Counted from the stretch's first letter, positions 48,520 to 57,629 are shown. The stretch: 64,000 bases of DNA from Acuticoccus sp963704595 (GCA_963704595.1 OY969922.1:4402001-4466000); one strand, 5' to 3'. Numbers and translations: made by a program. The notes: generated by a model not told the origin, from the letters alone.

Positions 48520-49143
48520 TCAGCGCGTCGGCGGGCCGGGGACGACCACGTCCACTGCCTCCGAGCCGTGTTTCAGGACGCCGCGCTGCGCGTCCCGGAT
48601 GAGCTGTGCCTCCAGCTCCTCGATGTCGCCCTCCCGCGGCGGCCAGGTTCCGCGCTTCATCGCGAGGATGCAGCGGCACATCTGGGCGATGCCCTGGATG
48701 AGGAGGAGAACGCCCGCGGCGGCGATGAGCACCTTGAACTGGAAGATCGGGACGCCCGCCGGGCTCATCACCGAGACTTCCTGGTAGCGGATCGAGCGCG
48801 AGGCGTACTTCCAGCCCGCGATGACGAGGGCGAGGACGCCGGGCATGAAGAAGCAGATGTAGAGGACGAACTCGACGAACGCCTGCACCCGCACCGGCCA
48901 CAGCCGGTAGAAGACGTCGGCCCGCACATGCCCGTCGCGCGACAGGGTGTAGGCCCCCGCCATCATGAACAGCGCGCCGTACATCATGTACGAGATGTCG
49001 AGTGCCCAGGACGTCGGGTTGTTGAAGATGTAGCGGACGATGACTTCGTAGACGACGCCGAACGTCATCAGGAGGATGCACCACGCGAACGCGCGGCCGA
49101 CCCAGGCGGACAGCTTGTCGGCAAAGCGGATGTAGGTTTCCAC
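48520..49143 (-). CDS. dctQ: TRAP transporter small permease (DctQ)
   Basis: 207-residue membrane subunit with four helices linking DctP to DctM. It shows FAWCILLMTFGVVYEVIVRYIFNNPTSWALDISYMMYGALFMMAGAYTL in outline (VRYIFxxPTxWxxxIS) and GHVRADVFY, a DctQ hallmark. The C-terminal extension is acidic (GDIEELEAQLIRDA). It lies 158 bp behind dctP and 25 bp ahead of dctM, all on the minus strand. Confidence 0.93.
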   Translation of the reverse strand: METYIRFADKLSAWVGRAFAWCILLMTFGVVYEVIVRYIFNNPTSWALDISYMMYGALFMMAGAYTLSRDGHVRADVFYRLWPVRVQAFVEFVLYICFFMPGVLALVIAGWKYASRSIRYQEVSVMSPAGVPIFQFKVLIAAAGVLLLIQGIAQMCRCILAMKRGTWPPREGDIEELEAQLIRDAQRGVLKHGSEAVDVVVPGPPTR

Positions 49144-49301
49144 GGCGGCTCAGGCTCCGGGCGGCGGGGGTGCGCGGTTGGCGGCGGGGAAGGCGAGGAC
49201 AACGGCGCCGCCGCGGCAGGACCGGGCGGCGCCTCCAGTTTCGGACCTGGCAGTGGCGCAGGCTTGCCGCCTGCTTAGCCCCGCCCGTCCGTAGATCGCC
49301 C

Positions 49302-50420
49302 CTAGAAGCTGAGCTTGCCGGGGAAGTAGTGGTCGTAGGCGAGCTTGTAGTCGGCCTGGTTGGTGAGGTTGTAGTAGCCCACCCGGTCCGACCAGTCCTT
49401 CTGCGACTGAACCACGCGGCCGAAGAAGTCGTCCTGCGTGAAGTCTTCCAGGACCTTGTCCCAGCTTTCAAGCTGCGCTTCCATCACCGCCGTCGGCGTG
49501 CGGTAGACGTTGACGCCGTTGTTGTCGCGCAGGTCCGCGAGGTCGGCGGAGTAGCGGTCCATTGCGAGGCCGTAGTTGGCGGTGGAGGCCGCCTCGGCCG
49601 CGTATTTCAGGATCGCCTGGTGCTCTTCGGGCAGGCTCTCGTAGAGGCCCTTGTTGAACATGATCTCGAAGAACTCTGCCGCCTGGTGGTACGAGCCGAG
49701 CATGTAGACCTTCGACACGTCCTGCGCGCCGAAACGCTTGTCCGAGGTCGGGTTGTTGAACTCGAACGCGTCGATGACGCCGCGCTCCAGTGCGGGCACG
49801 ATTTCGCCGCCCGGGATCTGCGCCACCGACAGGCCGATGCCCTGCATGATGTCCGCCGCGAGGCCGACGGTGCGGTACTTGAGGCCCGCCATGTCGTCGA
49901 TCGAGGTGATCTCGGTCTTGAACCAGCCGAGCGGCTGGGTCGGCATCGGCATCGCGAAGAAGCCGACGAGATCGAGGCCGAGGATGTCGTTGATCAGCTC
50001 GTCATAGAGCGCGCGGCCGCCGCCGAAGTTGATCCACGCCAGCATCTGGTTGGCGTCGGTGCCGAAGACCGGGCCGGTGCCGAACAGCGAGGCCGCGCGG
50101 TTCTTGCCGTACCAGTAGGCGGTGACGTGGTGACCGGCGTCGAGGACGCCGTCGGCGACGGCGTCCTGGAGCTGGAATGCCTGCACGACTGCGCCTGCGG
50201 GCAGCAGGTCGATCTTGAGCCGCCCGCCGGACATCTCTTCCACGCGGTCGGCGTACTGCTGCGCCATCTCCTGGAAAATGTCCGACGCGGTCCAGGATGA
50301 CTGCATCTTCAGAACTGTCGCATCCTGCGCGCGCACAACGTTGGGTGCAGCGAGTGCCGAGACGCCGACGGCGGCAGCGCCGCCCGCCTGCAGAAAACGA
50401 CGACGAGTCGTGTGGCTCAT
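49302..50420 (-). CDS. dctP: TRAP transporter substrate-binding protein (DctP)
   Basis: 372-residue periplasmic binding protein. The N-terminus is a twin-arginine signal (TTRRRFLQAGGAAAVGVSA, ending VRAQDA), so it is probably exported folded. The DctP core includes the RLKIDLLPAGAVVQAFQLQDAVADGVLDAG pattern, LKYRTVGLAADIMQGIG, and the carboxylate-binding arginine in the RTVG segment with VIDAFEFNNPTSD. This subclass (FcbT1/TakP-like) binds 2-oxoacids or aromatic acids. First gene of the TRAP-amidase-TauE operon. Confidence 0.93.
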   Translation of the reverse strand: MSHTTRRRFLQAGGAAAVGVSALAAPNVVRAQDATVLKMQSSWTASDIFQEMAQQYADRVEEMSGGRLKIDLLPAGAVVQAFQLQDAVADGVLDAGHHVTAYWYGKNRAASLFGTGPVFGTDANQMLAWINFGGGRALYDELINDILGLDLVGFFAMPMPTQPLGWFKTEITSIDDMAGLKYRTVGLAADIMQGIGLSVAQIPGGEIVPALERGVIDAFEFNNPTSDKRFGAQDVSKVYMLGSYHQAAEFFEIMFNKGLYESLPEEHQAILKYAAEAASTANYGLAMDRYSADLADLRDNNGVNVYRTPTAVMEAQLESWDKVLEDFTQDDFFGRVVQSQKDWSDRVGYYNLTNQADYKLAYDHYFPGKLSF

Positions 50421-50571
50421 TGGTGTCCTCCCTGGGGCAATTCTTACGATCGCTGTTGCCTAAAGGACACGAGTTTTACCGCAAGGGCAAGTGCGACATG
50501 AAGAAAGCGGCAAAGGGGATCAAACAATGGTCTGAAACATTTTGCCTTTTTGCTTCAAAACTTTCGCGCCC

Positions 50572-51294
50572 TTACCGGATGGCGTGGACCAGACACCGCG
50601 ATTGACCGCCGGAATAATAGGGTTCGTCGGCCTCGACCTTGGAAAACCCGCAGGTGCGCAGCATCGCGATCACCGCGCCGGGGTTAGGGCCCCACCAGTT
50701 GGATGGATCCTTGTTGAGCTCGTCGAACGGATAAAACACCATCGCAGGTGGATCAGGCGGCAGGCGCTGGTCCATGTGCGTCTCGACCGCGATCATCCGG
50801 GTCGCGAGCGCCGCCATCTGCTCGACGACCGCGAGCGGGTTCTTCATGTGGTTGAGGATGCCGAGGAAGAGGACCACGTCGAACTTGCCGACCGTGTCGG
50901 GCGACATTTCGGGGAGGTCGATCTCGCGCTCCTCCACCGTCGGATCGATGAGGGCACGGGCAAGGTCGAACGCACCCTTATCGCCCCAGCCCGGACCGCC
51001 CCAGACGAAGTGATCCGCGCCAAGGACGCGGGTGGCGCCGCGCCGCTTCGCCTCAAACGAGAAGTGCCCGTCCCAGCAGCCGATATCGAGGACGGAGAGG
51101 CCCGCGATCGGGTGCTTGAACACGCGGTCCGACTGGAACGCCAGCCGCTCCCTGGAGACGACGCCGGGCGTTGTGACGCCATCACCGAGGTCGAGGCTGT
51201 GGAACCAGCGGAACGCCTGCACGCGCTCGCGCTTCTGGTCCGCGGTGAGCGGCGGGGCGGTCTGCGCGGCGGCGGGAGGGGTGGTTTCGGGCAT
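50572..51294 (-). CDS. SAM-dependent methyltransferase, DUF1698/CmoB-like
   Basis: 240 residues. The SAM-binding motif I is GLSVLDIGCWDGHFSFEAKRRG; the order FRWFHSLDLGDGVTTPG, VLFLGILNHMKNPLAVVEQM, and the C-terminal FYPFDELNKDPSNWWGPN resembles CmoB-like/DUF1698 methyltransferases. True tRNA-modifying CmoB is longer, so this is a paralogue of unknown substrate, perhaps in lipid or sugar modification. The ATG at 51294 is preferred over the longer frame. It is convergent with nothing and stands alone between the TRAP operon and the divergent esterase gene. Confidence 0.8.
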   Translation of the reverse strand: MPETTPPAAAQTAPPLTADQKRERVQAFRWFHSLDLGDGVTTPGVVSRERLAFQSDRVFKHPIAGLSVLDIGCWDGHFSFEAKRRGATRVLGADHFVWGGPGWGDKGAFDLARALIDPTVEEREIDLPEMSPDTVGKFDVVLFLGILNHMKNPLAVVEQMAALATRMIAVETHMDQRLPPDPPAMVFYPFDELNKDPSNWWGPNPGAVIAMLRTCGFSKVEADEPYYSGGQSRCLVHAIR

Positions 51295-51485
51295 TCTGGG
51301 TCGTCCTGTGAGCGGCCAAACGCTCGCACCCGGCGCCCCGTGGCGCAAGCGAAGCATATGGCCGGTTCCGCTGTGCCCGCCCCCGTGGTGCCCGTGTGCT
51401 CCTTCCAGTGTGCCGCCCGCGCAAGCCGCTGGTCCGAACCGCGCGGTCTGCTACCTTCGACCTTCCGAATGAAGGAGGATGGCGG

Positions 51486-52289
51486 ATGCGGCTCTTGTCC
51501 TGGGTGGTGGCGCTGGCCGGCGCGATGCTCTGCGCGACCGCGGCAGAGGCATGCGGGCCGGACTCCGACTGCAAGGTCGGCGACCGCACCTACCGCATCG
51601 CCCTCCCCGATGGCGACGGCCCCTACGGCGCCATCGTCTTCAGCCATGGCTACCGCGGCAACGCGGCGGGGGTGATGGACAATCCCGCCTTCCGAAAGAT
51701 GGCGAAGGACCTCGGGGTCGCACTGATCGCCACCAAGTCCGGCGGCGAGGACTGGCTGATCAGCCGCGCCCCCCGCAAGGGCTTCACGGACGACAGCCGC
51801 GAGCTCCCCTACTTCGACGCCGTCCTCGCCGATGTGACCGCCCGCTACCCGGTCGACCCGGACCGCATCCTCGCCTCCGGCTTTTCCGCCGGCGGGATGA
51901 TGACGTGGACGCTCGCCTGCCGCAGGCCGGATGCCTTCGCAGGCTTCCTGCCGATCTCCGGCACCTTCTGGGCGCCCCTGCCGCAGGACTGCGAGGACGG
52001 GGCCGTAAACCTCATCCACATCCACGGGACCGACGACGCCGTCGTCCCCATCCCCGGCCGCGCGATCGACGACGCGCGGCAGGGCGACGTGGAGGCCGCG
52101 ATCGCCGCCCTTCATGCGCGCGGGGGATACGATGCACCGCTGGCGCCCCTCGCCCCGCCGGAGGGCCTCACCTGCGACGGGTCGGCCAACGCGGACGGCG
52201 ACATCCTCGCGCTCTGCCTCCACCCCGGCGGCCACCAGGTGAGCGCGGCGTGGGTCGGCTGGGGCTTCGAGACGCTGGTCGGCCGGTGA
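51486..52289 (+). CDS. Secreted PHB-depolymerase-like esterase (alpha/beta hydrolase)
   Basis: 267 residues with a signal peptide (LLSWVVALAGAMLCATAAEA). The serine hydrolase fold is complete: oxyanion region VFSHGYRGNA, nucleophile elbow GFSAGGMM, acid in GTDDAVVP and histidine in LHPGGHQVS. This is close to the LpqC/polyhydroxybutyrate depolymerase family of extracytoplasmic esterases. GGAGG nine bases before the ATG at 51486 fixes the start. Its stop overlaps the GTG start of the mepA-like gene, suggesting that both act in the periplasm. Confidence 0.88.
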   Translation: MRLLSWVVALAGAMLCATAAEACGPDSDCKVGDRTYRIALPDGDGPYGAIVFSHGYRGNAAGVMDNPAFRKMAKDLGVALIATKSGGEDWLISRAPRKGFTDDSRELPYFDAVLADVTARYPVDPDRILASGFSAGGMMTWTLACRRPDAFAGFLPISGTFWAPLPQDCEDGAVNLIHIHGTDDAVVPIPGRAIDDARQGDVEAAIAALHARGGYDAPLAPLAPPEGLTCDGSANADGDILALCLHPGGHQVSAAWVGWGFETLVGR

Positions 52290-53188
52290 GGCTGGCGCTC
52301 GCCCTCGCCGCCCTCCTCGCGCTCGCCACGGCCGCTGCCGGTGCCGCGGAGGACGAGCTCGCCAAATTCGCGTTCGGGCGGGAGACGACGCCGAGCCCGC
52401 AGGCCCCCGCCGCCATCGGCGCCTATTCGCGCGGGTGCCTTGCCGGGGCGGTCGCCCTCCCCGCGAACGGGCCGACCTTCCAGGCGATGCGCCTGTCGCG
52501 CAACCGCCGCTACGGGCACCCCGCGCTCGTCACGTTCTTGAAGGAGCTTGCCGCCGCGGCGCCTGAGCTGGGGCTCAACGGGCTACTGGTGGGCGACCTC
52601 AGCCAGCCGCGCGGCGGGCCGATGCTGTCCGGCCATTCAAGCCACCAGATCGGCCTCGACGCCGACATCTGGTTCGCCGACATGCCCGAGCCGCGCCTCA
52701 CCGAAGAGGAGCGCGAGACCGTCCCGTTCCTGTCGATGCTGACGGCGGATGGCGGCGCGGTCGACCCTGAGAAATTCACCGAGCCGTTCGCGAAGCTTCT
52801 CCGCCATGCGGCGGCGGACGCGCGGGTGGCGCGGATCTTCGTCCATCCGCTCCTGAAGCGGAGACTGTGCGAATGGGAGAGGCCGGAGGCGGACCGCGCG
52901 TGGCTCGGCAAGATCCGGCCATGGTACGGCCACTTCGAGCATTTCCACGTGCGGCTCGCCTGCCTGGAGAGCGCGCGAAGCTGCCGGGGCCAGAGGCCGC
53001 CGCCGGAGGGCGACGGCTGCGGCGCACCGCTCGACTACTGGTTCACCGAGGAACCCTACAAGCCGCAGCCTGAGGCGAAAAAGACGCTGCCGCTGACGGT
53101 GGCGCGGATGCCGCGGGCGTGCCGCGCCATCCTGTCGCCGGTGCTGCCCGAACCTAGGCCGCCGCGCCCAGACCCACAGGACAACTGA
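52286..53188 (+). CDS. mepA: Penicillin-insensitive murein endopeptidase
   Basis: 300-residue periplasmic zinc endopeptidase cleaving D-Ala-meso-DAP cross-links in peptidoglycan. Signal peptide LALALAALLALATAAAGA; the LAS-type zinc motifs are SGHSSHQIGLDADIWF and the C-terminal WYGHFEHFHVRL. The cysteine-rich C-terminal stretch CLESARSCRGQ...GDGCG is typical of MepA. The GTG start at 52286 overlaps the esterase stop (GTGA), so translation is coupled. It ends overlapping the convergent msrA by 35 bp. Confidence 0.93.
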   Translation: MRLALALAALLALATAAAGAAEDELAKFAFGRETTPSPQAPAAIGAYSRGCLAGAVALPANGPTFQAMRLSRNRRYGHPALVTFLKELAAAAPELGLNGLLVGDLSQPRGGPMLSGHSSHQIGLDADIWFADMPEPRLTEEERETVPFLSMLTADGGAVDPEKFTEPFAKLLRHAAADARVARIFVHPLLKRRLCEWERPEADRAWLGKIRPWYGHFEHFHVRLACLESARSCRGQRPPPEGDGCGAPLDYWFTEEPYKPQPEAKKTLPLTVARMPRACRAILSPVLPEPRPPRPDPQDN

Positions 53189-53813
53189 CGCCCGTGCCGC
53201 CGAGGCCGCAATAGCCGTTCGGCACCTTGTGGAGGTACTGCTGGTGCTCGGCTTCCGCGTAGTAGAACGACGCGGCCGGGTGGATCGTCGTCGTGATCGC
53301 GTCGTGCCCGGCGGCCTTCAGCTTCTCTTCGAAGGCCGTCTTGATCGCCTGCGCCGTCTCCTGCCGGTCCTCGCCGTTGACGAAGATCGCCGAGCGGTAC
53401 TGGGTGCCGACGTCGTTGCCCTGGCGCATCCCCTGCGTGGGGTCGTGCCCGTCGAAGAACGCCTTCACCAGTTCGGCGAAGCTCACCTTGTCGGGGTCGT
53501 AGACCACCAGCACGCCCTCGGTGTGGCCGGTCTTGCCGGAGCAGACCTCGCGGTAGGTGGGGTTGGCGGTGACGCCGCCGATGTAGCCGACGGCGGTGAC
53601 CTTCACCCCGTCCATGTTCCAGAACAGCCGCTCGGCGCCCCAGAAGCAGCCCATGGCGAAGACGGCCGTCTCCATGCCGGGCCACGGGCCCTTCAGCTTC
53701 TCGCCGTTCACGGCGTGACGCTCGGCGGTCTCGATCGGCTCCGAGCGGCCGGGGAGCGCGTCCTCCGCGGTCGGCAGGGTCATCGGCTTGGAAAAGCGTG
53801 CGAAGATGTTCAT
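53154..53813 (-). CDS. msrA: Peptide methionine sulfoxide reductase A
   Basis: 219-residue enzyme reducing methionine-S-sulfoxide in proteins. The catalytic motif is FAMGCFWGAERLFW, followed by GGVTANPTYREVCSGKTGHTE and DPTQGMRQGNDVGTQYRS. The C-terminal resolving cysteines appear in YCGLGGTGVSCPVG. A strong CAGGAGG ribosome-binding site before the ATG at 53813 sets the start. The N-terminal 40 residues (FARFSKPMTLPTAEDALPGRSEP) are a common MsrA extension in alphaproteobacteria. Confidence 0.95.
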   Translation of the reverse strand: MNIFARFSKPMTLPTAEDALPGRSEPIETAERHAVNGEKLKGPWPGMETAVFAMGCFWGAERLFWNMDGVKVTAVGYIGGVTANPTYREVCSGKTGHTEGVLVVYDPDKVSFAELVKAFFDGHDPTQGMRQGNDVGTQYRSAIFVNGEDRQETAQAIKTAFEEKLKAAGHDAITTTIHPAASFYYAEAEHQQYLHKVPNGYCGLGGTGVSCPVGLGAAA

Positions 53814-53850
53814 GGCAGGCCTCCTGAAAATCGGGGCGGAAAACAGCCGC

Positions 53851-54177
53851 CTATCTGGGACGATAGATAAGCTGCGCAATGAGAAGCACCAAGGCGGCAA
53901 AAATGAGCAGCGCCATGAAGCTCGGCAGCTTGAGGAAATAGACGATCCCCGGATCCCAGATCGCGGGGTGGATGTAGCGCTGCGTCACCGCCTGCGTGAG
54001 GTTCAGCGAATCGACGGAGACGCGGTACCAGAGTTCGCCCAGCGGGGTCAGCACCATGCTGTCGGTCTTGACCGACTGCCACAGGTCCCAGAAGCCGGCG
54101 GCGAACGCGGCCACCACCGCAACATAGCCGAGCACGCGAAACGGCAGGCTCAGGAGCCACAACACAGTAGACATCAT
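53851..54177 (-). CDS. Conserved inner-membrane protein of unknown function
   Basis: 108 residues with two transmembrane helices: an N-terminal one (WLLSLPFRVLGYVAVVAAFAAGF) and a C-terminal one (LPSFMALLIFAALVLLIAQLIY). Between them is a periplasmic or cytoplasmic loop with LTPLGELWYRVSVDSLNLTQAVTQRYIHPAIWDPGI. I recognise the pattern as one recurring in Hyphomicrobiales, but without a named function. An AGGAA precedes the tandem ATGs (54177 and 54174). It precedes msrA on the same strand by about 37 bp and may be co-transcribed with it. Confidence 0.8.
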   Translation of the reverse strand: MMSTVLWLLSLPFRVLGYVAVVAAFAAGFWDLWQSVKTDSMVLTPLGELWYRVSVDSLNLTQAVTQRYIHPAIWDPGIVYFLKLPSFMALLIFAALVLLIAQLIYRPR

Positions 54178-54235
54178 CGTTCCTTATCAACCGGGTGCAG
54201 CGTCCGTGCAGCACCCGTCATCATGCACCTAAGGG

Positions 54236-54264
54236 GGCGGCAGCGGCCGTCCACCCCTGCCGCC
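54236..54264. other. Intergenic hairpins between two membrane protein genes
   Basis: An 8-bp perfect inverted repeat (GGCGGCAG at 54236-54243, CTGCCGCC at 54257-54264) lies about 12 bp after the stop of the 156-residue membrane protein. A second 7-bp dyad (CGGGTGC/GCACCCG at 54192-54198 and 54211-54217) follows it. No T-run is present on the minus strand, so intrinsic termination is only possible, not clear. Confidence 0.4.
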
Positions 54265-54275
54265 GGATGGGGGTG

Positions 54276-54746
54276 CTAGCGGGGGTGGCCGTCGGACCAG
54301 GGGTAGGCCATCCAGCGGCCCGCCGTCCGCCCTGCGACCAGCCAGTAGAAGAACCCGCCGACCGCCGCCGATGCCACCATCAGCGTCACCGTCTCCCGGT
54401 CGATCACGGGACGCGCCTCGCCGGTGAACGCGGCGCCGAGGGGGAGCGCGGTCGCAAGGCCCACCAGCACGGCCGCAATGAGGTAGGCGACGACCCCGCG
54501 CAGCTTCAGCCCCTCGCACACCGCTATGGCGACGGCGGCGGGACCGATGCTCGTCATCACGCCCGTGATGAGGAACGAGAACCAGATCACGACGAATTCG
54601 GTGATGAGCTGCCAGTCCTGCGAGAGGTGCGACGGGTCGAGCCGAAGGACGGCGGCGGTCGCGAAGGCCGCTCCCATCGCGACTGCCGCCATGTAGCCGA
54701 GCCCGATCATGCAGAGCTGGGCGGTGAGCGCCCAGATCGCGGTCAT
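54276..54746 (-). CDS. Hypothetical integral membrane protein
   Basis: 156 residues with four predicted helices: LTAQLCMIGLGYMAAVAMGAAFATAA, LITEFVVIWFSFLITGVM...GPAAVAIAV, VVAYLIAAVLVGLATALPLG and TLMVASAAVGGFFYWLVAG. No known motif. The ATG at 54746 lies one base after the rlmN stop codon, so it is translated from the same message. The family is unknown to me; the arrangement is all that supports a role near rlmN. Confidence 0.72.
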   Translation of the reverse strand: MTAIWALTAQLCMIGLGYMAAVAMGAAFATAAVLRLDPSHLSQDWQLITEFVVIWFSFLITGVMTSIGPAAVAIAVCEGLKLRGVVAYLIAAVLVGLATALPLGAAFTGEARPVIDRETVTLMVASAAVGGFFYWLVAGRTAGRWMAYPWSDGHPR

Positions 54747-54747
54747 G

Positions 54748-55971
54748 TCAGCCCGCCGCGAGCGCGGCACGCTGTTCACGCGCGGACACCTTCTGCGAGG
54801 CGGAGCGGAGCTGCCCGCATGCGGCGAAGATGTCCTGCCCGCGCGGCGTGCGCACCGGCGAGGCGTAGCCCGCACGGTTCACGATGTCCGCGAATTCCTC
54901 GATGGTGTCCCAGTCGGAGCATTCGTAGGGGCTGCCCGGCCACGGGTTGAACGGGATGAGGTTGATCTTGGCGGGGATGCCGCGGATCAGCGACACCAGC
55001 TCGCGCGCCTCCGCCGGGCTGTCGTTGACGCCCTTCAGCATCACGTACTCGAACGTGATCCGGCGCGCGTTGGAGAGGCCGGGATACGTACGGCACGCCT
55101 CCATCAGCTCGGCGATGGGGTATTTCTTGTTGAGCGGCACCAGCTCGTTGCGCGTCTCGTCGCGCACGGCGTGGAGCGAGATGGCGAGGAGGACGTTCAT
55201 CTCGGCGCCAACCCGCGCAATCATCGGGACGACGCCGGAGGTGGACAGCGTGATCCGGCGGCGGGAGAGCGAAAGTCCCTCCCCGTCCGACACGATCGCC
55301 ATCGCGGCCTTCACGTTGTCGTAGTTGTAGAGCGGCTCGCCCATGCCCATCAGCACGACGTTGGAAATCATCCGGCCTGTCGACGGGCCTGCGACCTCGC
55401 CCTCCGCCTCGCCCGGCTTGGCGAAGTCGCCCAGCCGGCGGCGGGCGAACACCACCTGCTCGACGATCTCGCCGGCGGTGAGGTTGCGCACCATGCGCTG
55501 CGTGCCGGTGTGGCAGAACGTGCAGGCGAGCGTGCAGCCCACCTGGCTCGACACGCACAGGGTGCCGCGGTTCTCTTCCGGGATGTAGACGGTTTCGACC
55601 TCGACCGGGCGGCCTGCGCCGCGCGCCGGCAGGCGGATCAGCCACTTGCGCGTCCCGTCGGTGGAGATCTGCTCCTCGACCATCTCGGCCGACCCGATGG
55701 GAAGCGTGCCCGACAGCGCCGCCCGTGCGGGCGCCGCGATGTTGGTCATCTCGTCGAAGCTCGATGCCCCGCGCACGTAGAGCCAGTGCCAGAGCTGCGC
55801 GACGCGCATCTTGATCTGGTGCGACGGGATGCCCGCGGCCGCGCAGTGCGCGGCAAGCTCGTCGCGCGTGGCGCCGATCAGCTGCGCGCCCTCCGGCGCC
55901 GGCATGGCGGTGACGAGTGGCGCGACCGCCGTGTCAGCCGTGCGGCGCTTCAGGAGGGCAAGGTTGGCCAT
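54748..55971 (-). CDS. rlmN: Dual-specificity 23S rRNA/tRNA adenine-C2 methyltransferase
   Basis: 407-residue radical-SAM enzyme methylating A2503 of 23S rRNA and A37 of some tRNAs. The 4Fe-4S motif is CTLACTFC (CxxxCxxC), followed by MGMGEPLYNYDNV and, late, the catalytic cysteine in FAACGQL. ISLHAVRDETRNELVPLNKKYP is also characteristic. The C-terminal extension after the cysteine (RSASQKVSAREQ) is normal for the family. It lies just after the IalB-like gene. Confidence 0.96.
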   Translation of the reverse strand: MANLALLKRRTADTAVAPLVTAMPAPEGAQLIGATRDELAAHCAAAGIPSHQIKMRVAQLWHWLYVRGASSFDEMTNIAAPARAALSGTLPIGSAEMVEEQISTDGTRKWLIRLPARGAGRPVEVETVYIPEENRGTLCVSSQVGCTLACTFCHTGTQRMVRNLTAGEIVEQVVFARRRLGDFAKPGEAEGEVAGPSTGRMISNVVLMGMGEPLYNYDNVKAAMAIVSDGEGLSLSRRRITLSTSGVVPMIARVGAEMNVLLAISLHAVRDETRNELVPLNKKYPIAELMEACRTYPGLSNARRITFEYVMLKGVNDSPAEARELVSLIRGIPAKINLIPFNPWPGSPYECSDWDTIEEFADIVNRAGYASPVRTPRGQDIFAACGQLRSASQKVSAREQRAALAAG

Positions 55972-55972
55972 G

Positions 55973-56473
55973 TTACTGCGGGCACTCGCTGGTGAGGCGG
56001 TTGGTACCCGCCGTCACGCCGGAGAGGGAGAAGGTGTAGGTGGTCTCGGTGCCGCGGGCGGACTGGCCCTTCACCACCATCGACTTGCCGGCCTTCATCG
56101 CCTCGACGAGCTGCTTCTCGTCGGCGGGCTGCTCGACCCAGGCGCCATCGTCCTTGGTGAAGAGGTTGAACACCTGACCGTCGATGTCGATCGTGACGTT
56201 GCCGTCGGGCGCGAACGGGTAACCGACGAGGACCGAAACCTCGTTGTAGACGTTTTCCGCCGGCCGCGAGGTCAGGAAGAAGAAGACGTCGCCGTGGTTG
56301 CGGTTGGCCGGTTCGAGCCGCGTGGGCTTGGAGAGGATGTAGCAGGTCTTCTGCCCGCCGCCGTCATACCGGTACGCTTCCCAGTCGTTGTACTGCTGAA
56401 GCAGCGTAGGCGCGCCCTGCGCGATGGCCGCGATGGGCCACAGCAGGAAAAGGAGTGCCGCAATCGTCCGCAT
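55973..56473 (-). CDS. Invasion-associated locus B (IalB) family protein
   Basis: 166-residue periplasmic protein with a signal peptide (MRTIAALLFLLWPIAAIA, then QGAP). The IalB domain shows NDWEAYRYDGGGQKTCYILSKP, GDVFFFLTSRP and VLVGYPFAPDGNVTIDIDG. IalB proteins are widespread in Hyphomicrobiales and named for a Bartonella invasion gene, but in free-living species their role is unknown. Its stop is one base before the rlmN start. Confidence 0.9.
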   Translation of the reverse strand: MRTIAALLFLLWPIAAIAQGAPTLLQQYNDWEAYRYDGGGQKTCYILSKPTRLEPANRNHGDVFFFLTSRPAENVYNEVSVLVGYPFAPDGNVTIDIDGQVFNLFTKDDGAWVEQPADEKQLVEAMKAGKSMVVKGQSARGTETTYTFSLSGVTAGTNRLTSECPQ

Positions 56474-56631
56474 TCTATGATCCCAGTGTCCGAAGAGGGC
56501 CGTGCCCCTCCCATTCCAGAGGCGGAGCGGCATGGTCAAGCCCTGCCGCGTTACGCATTCGCCATCTCGCCATGAGAGGATGCGCGTCGGGACCTCCATT
56601 TTGGCGGCAATGACTGAAGAGACGGTGAACG

Positions 56632-57516
56632 TCACTCCGCGGCCATGGCCATCTCGTGGGTCGTCCCATCCGCCCAGTTTTCCCGCACGACATCCGCAAG
56701 CTTCTGAGCCAGCGCGTGTTTGGGTCCGTTCCTTACGTAAAGCGCAACCTTGATCGAGGGAAGGTCCGGCAGGAGGCCGCCGTGCTCGATCAGCTCGTAG
56801 CGGCGTTGTACCGTAAAGTTGATCGCGGCGTGAATCGCGAAATCGGCCGACACGGTCGCGTCGATCGTGCGGATGGAAAGCGAGTCCACGGCCATCGTCC
56901 ACGGGATGCCGAACTCGTCGAGCGCGCGCTGGACCCACGGGCGGAAGATGCAGCCGCTCTCGAACGCCAGAGGGATCGGGCGCTGGCGCCAGGCTGTCCC
57001 GCCCGGCGCGCCGATCCAGACCAGAGGCGCCTCCTGCAGGATCTCCGCCGAATGGTCCGGCTCGGTCTCCGTCGTCAGGATGACGTCGACTTCTCCGTTG
57101 CGGAACTGCTCCTTCAACTGCGCCGTGTAGGAGGACTGCAGCGAGATGCGCACGCGCGGGTAGTCACGGGCGAAGCGCTTCAGCACATCAGGTATGTGCG
57201 GATAGATGATGTCATGGGGCGCGCCGAGGGTTAGCTCGCCCTCGAACGCACGCTCGGTCATCCGCGCGTAGACCTCGTCGTTGAGGTCGAGCATTCGGAC
57301 GGCATAGCTCAGAAGCTGCTCGCCGTGGGCCGTCGGGACCATCTTCTTGCGTTCGCGCTCGAAAAGTGGCTGCCCCAGCGCCTGCTCGAGCCGCTTCAAC
57401 TGCATCGACACGGCGGACTGGGTCAGGTTCAGACGGGTCGCGGCACGTGTGACGCCCCCGGACTCGGCAATTGCGACGAAACTGCGCAGCGCGGACATGT
57501 CGAGATTGCGAGCCAT
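56632..57516 (-). CDS. LysR-family transcriptional regulator
   Basis: 294 residues. The N-terminal HTH is LRSFVAIAESGGVTRAATRLNLTQSAVSMQLKRLEQALG in outline (AATRLNLTQSAVSxQ), followed by the linker helix and a type-2 periplasmic-binding-like effector domain (ELTLGAPHDIIYPHIPDVLKRF). The ATG at 57516 is used; an in-frame TTG six bases upstream is less likely. It is divergent from the DUF1127 gene with a 113-bp AT-rich spacer, the usual LysR control arrangement. The ligand is unknown. Confidence 0.92.
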   Translation of the reverse strand: MARNLDMSALRSFVAIAESGGVTRAATRLNLTQSAVSMQLKRLEQALGQPLFERERKKMVPTAHGEQLLSYAVRMLDLNDEVYARMTERAFEGELTLGAPHDIIYPHIPDVLKRFARDYPRVRISLQSSYTAQLKEQFRNGEVDVILTTETEPDHSAEILQEAPLVWIGAPGGTAWRQRPIPLAFESGCIFRPWVQRALDEFGIPWTMAVDSLSIRTIDATVSADFAIHAAINFTVQRRYELIEHGGLLPDLPSIKVALYVRNGPKHALAQKLADVVRENWADGTTHEMAMAAE

Positions 57517-57629
57517 GATCAATATCCGTGATCGAATACATCAGAACGTTTCGTTTTCATTATCCCCGGTAGCCCCGCATATCAAGGCTCGACGAGGCGC
57601 TTCGCCTCAGCGCGGCTCGGGAGGGCAAG

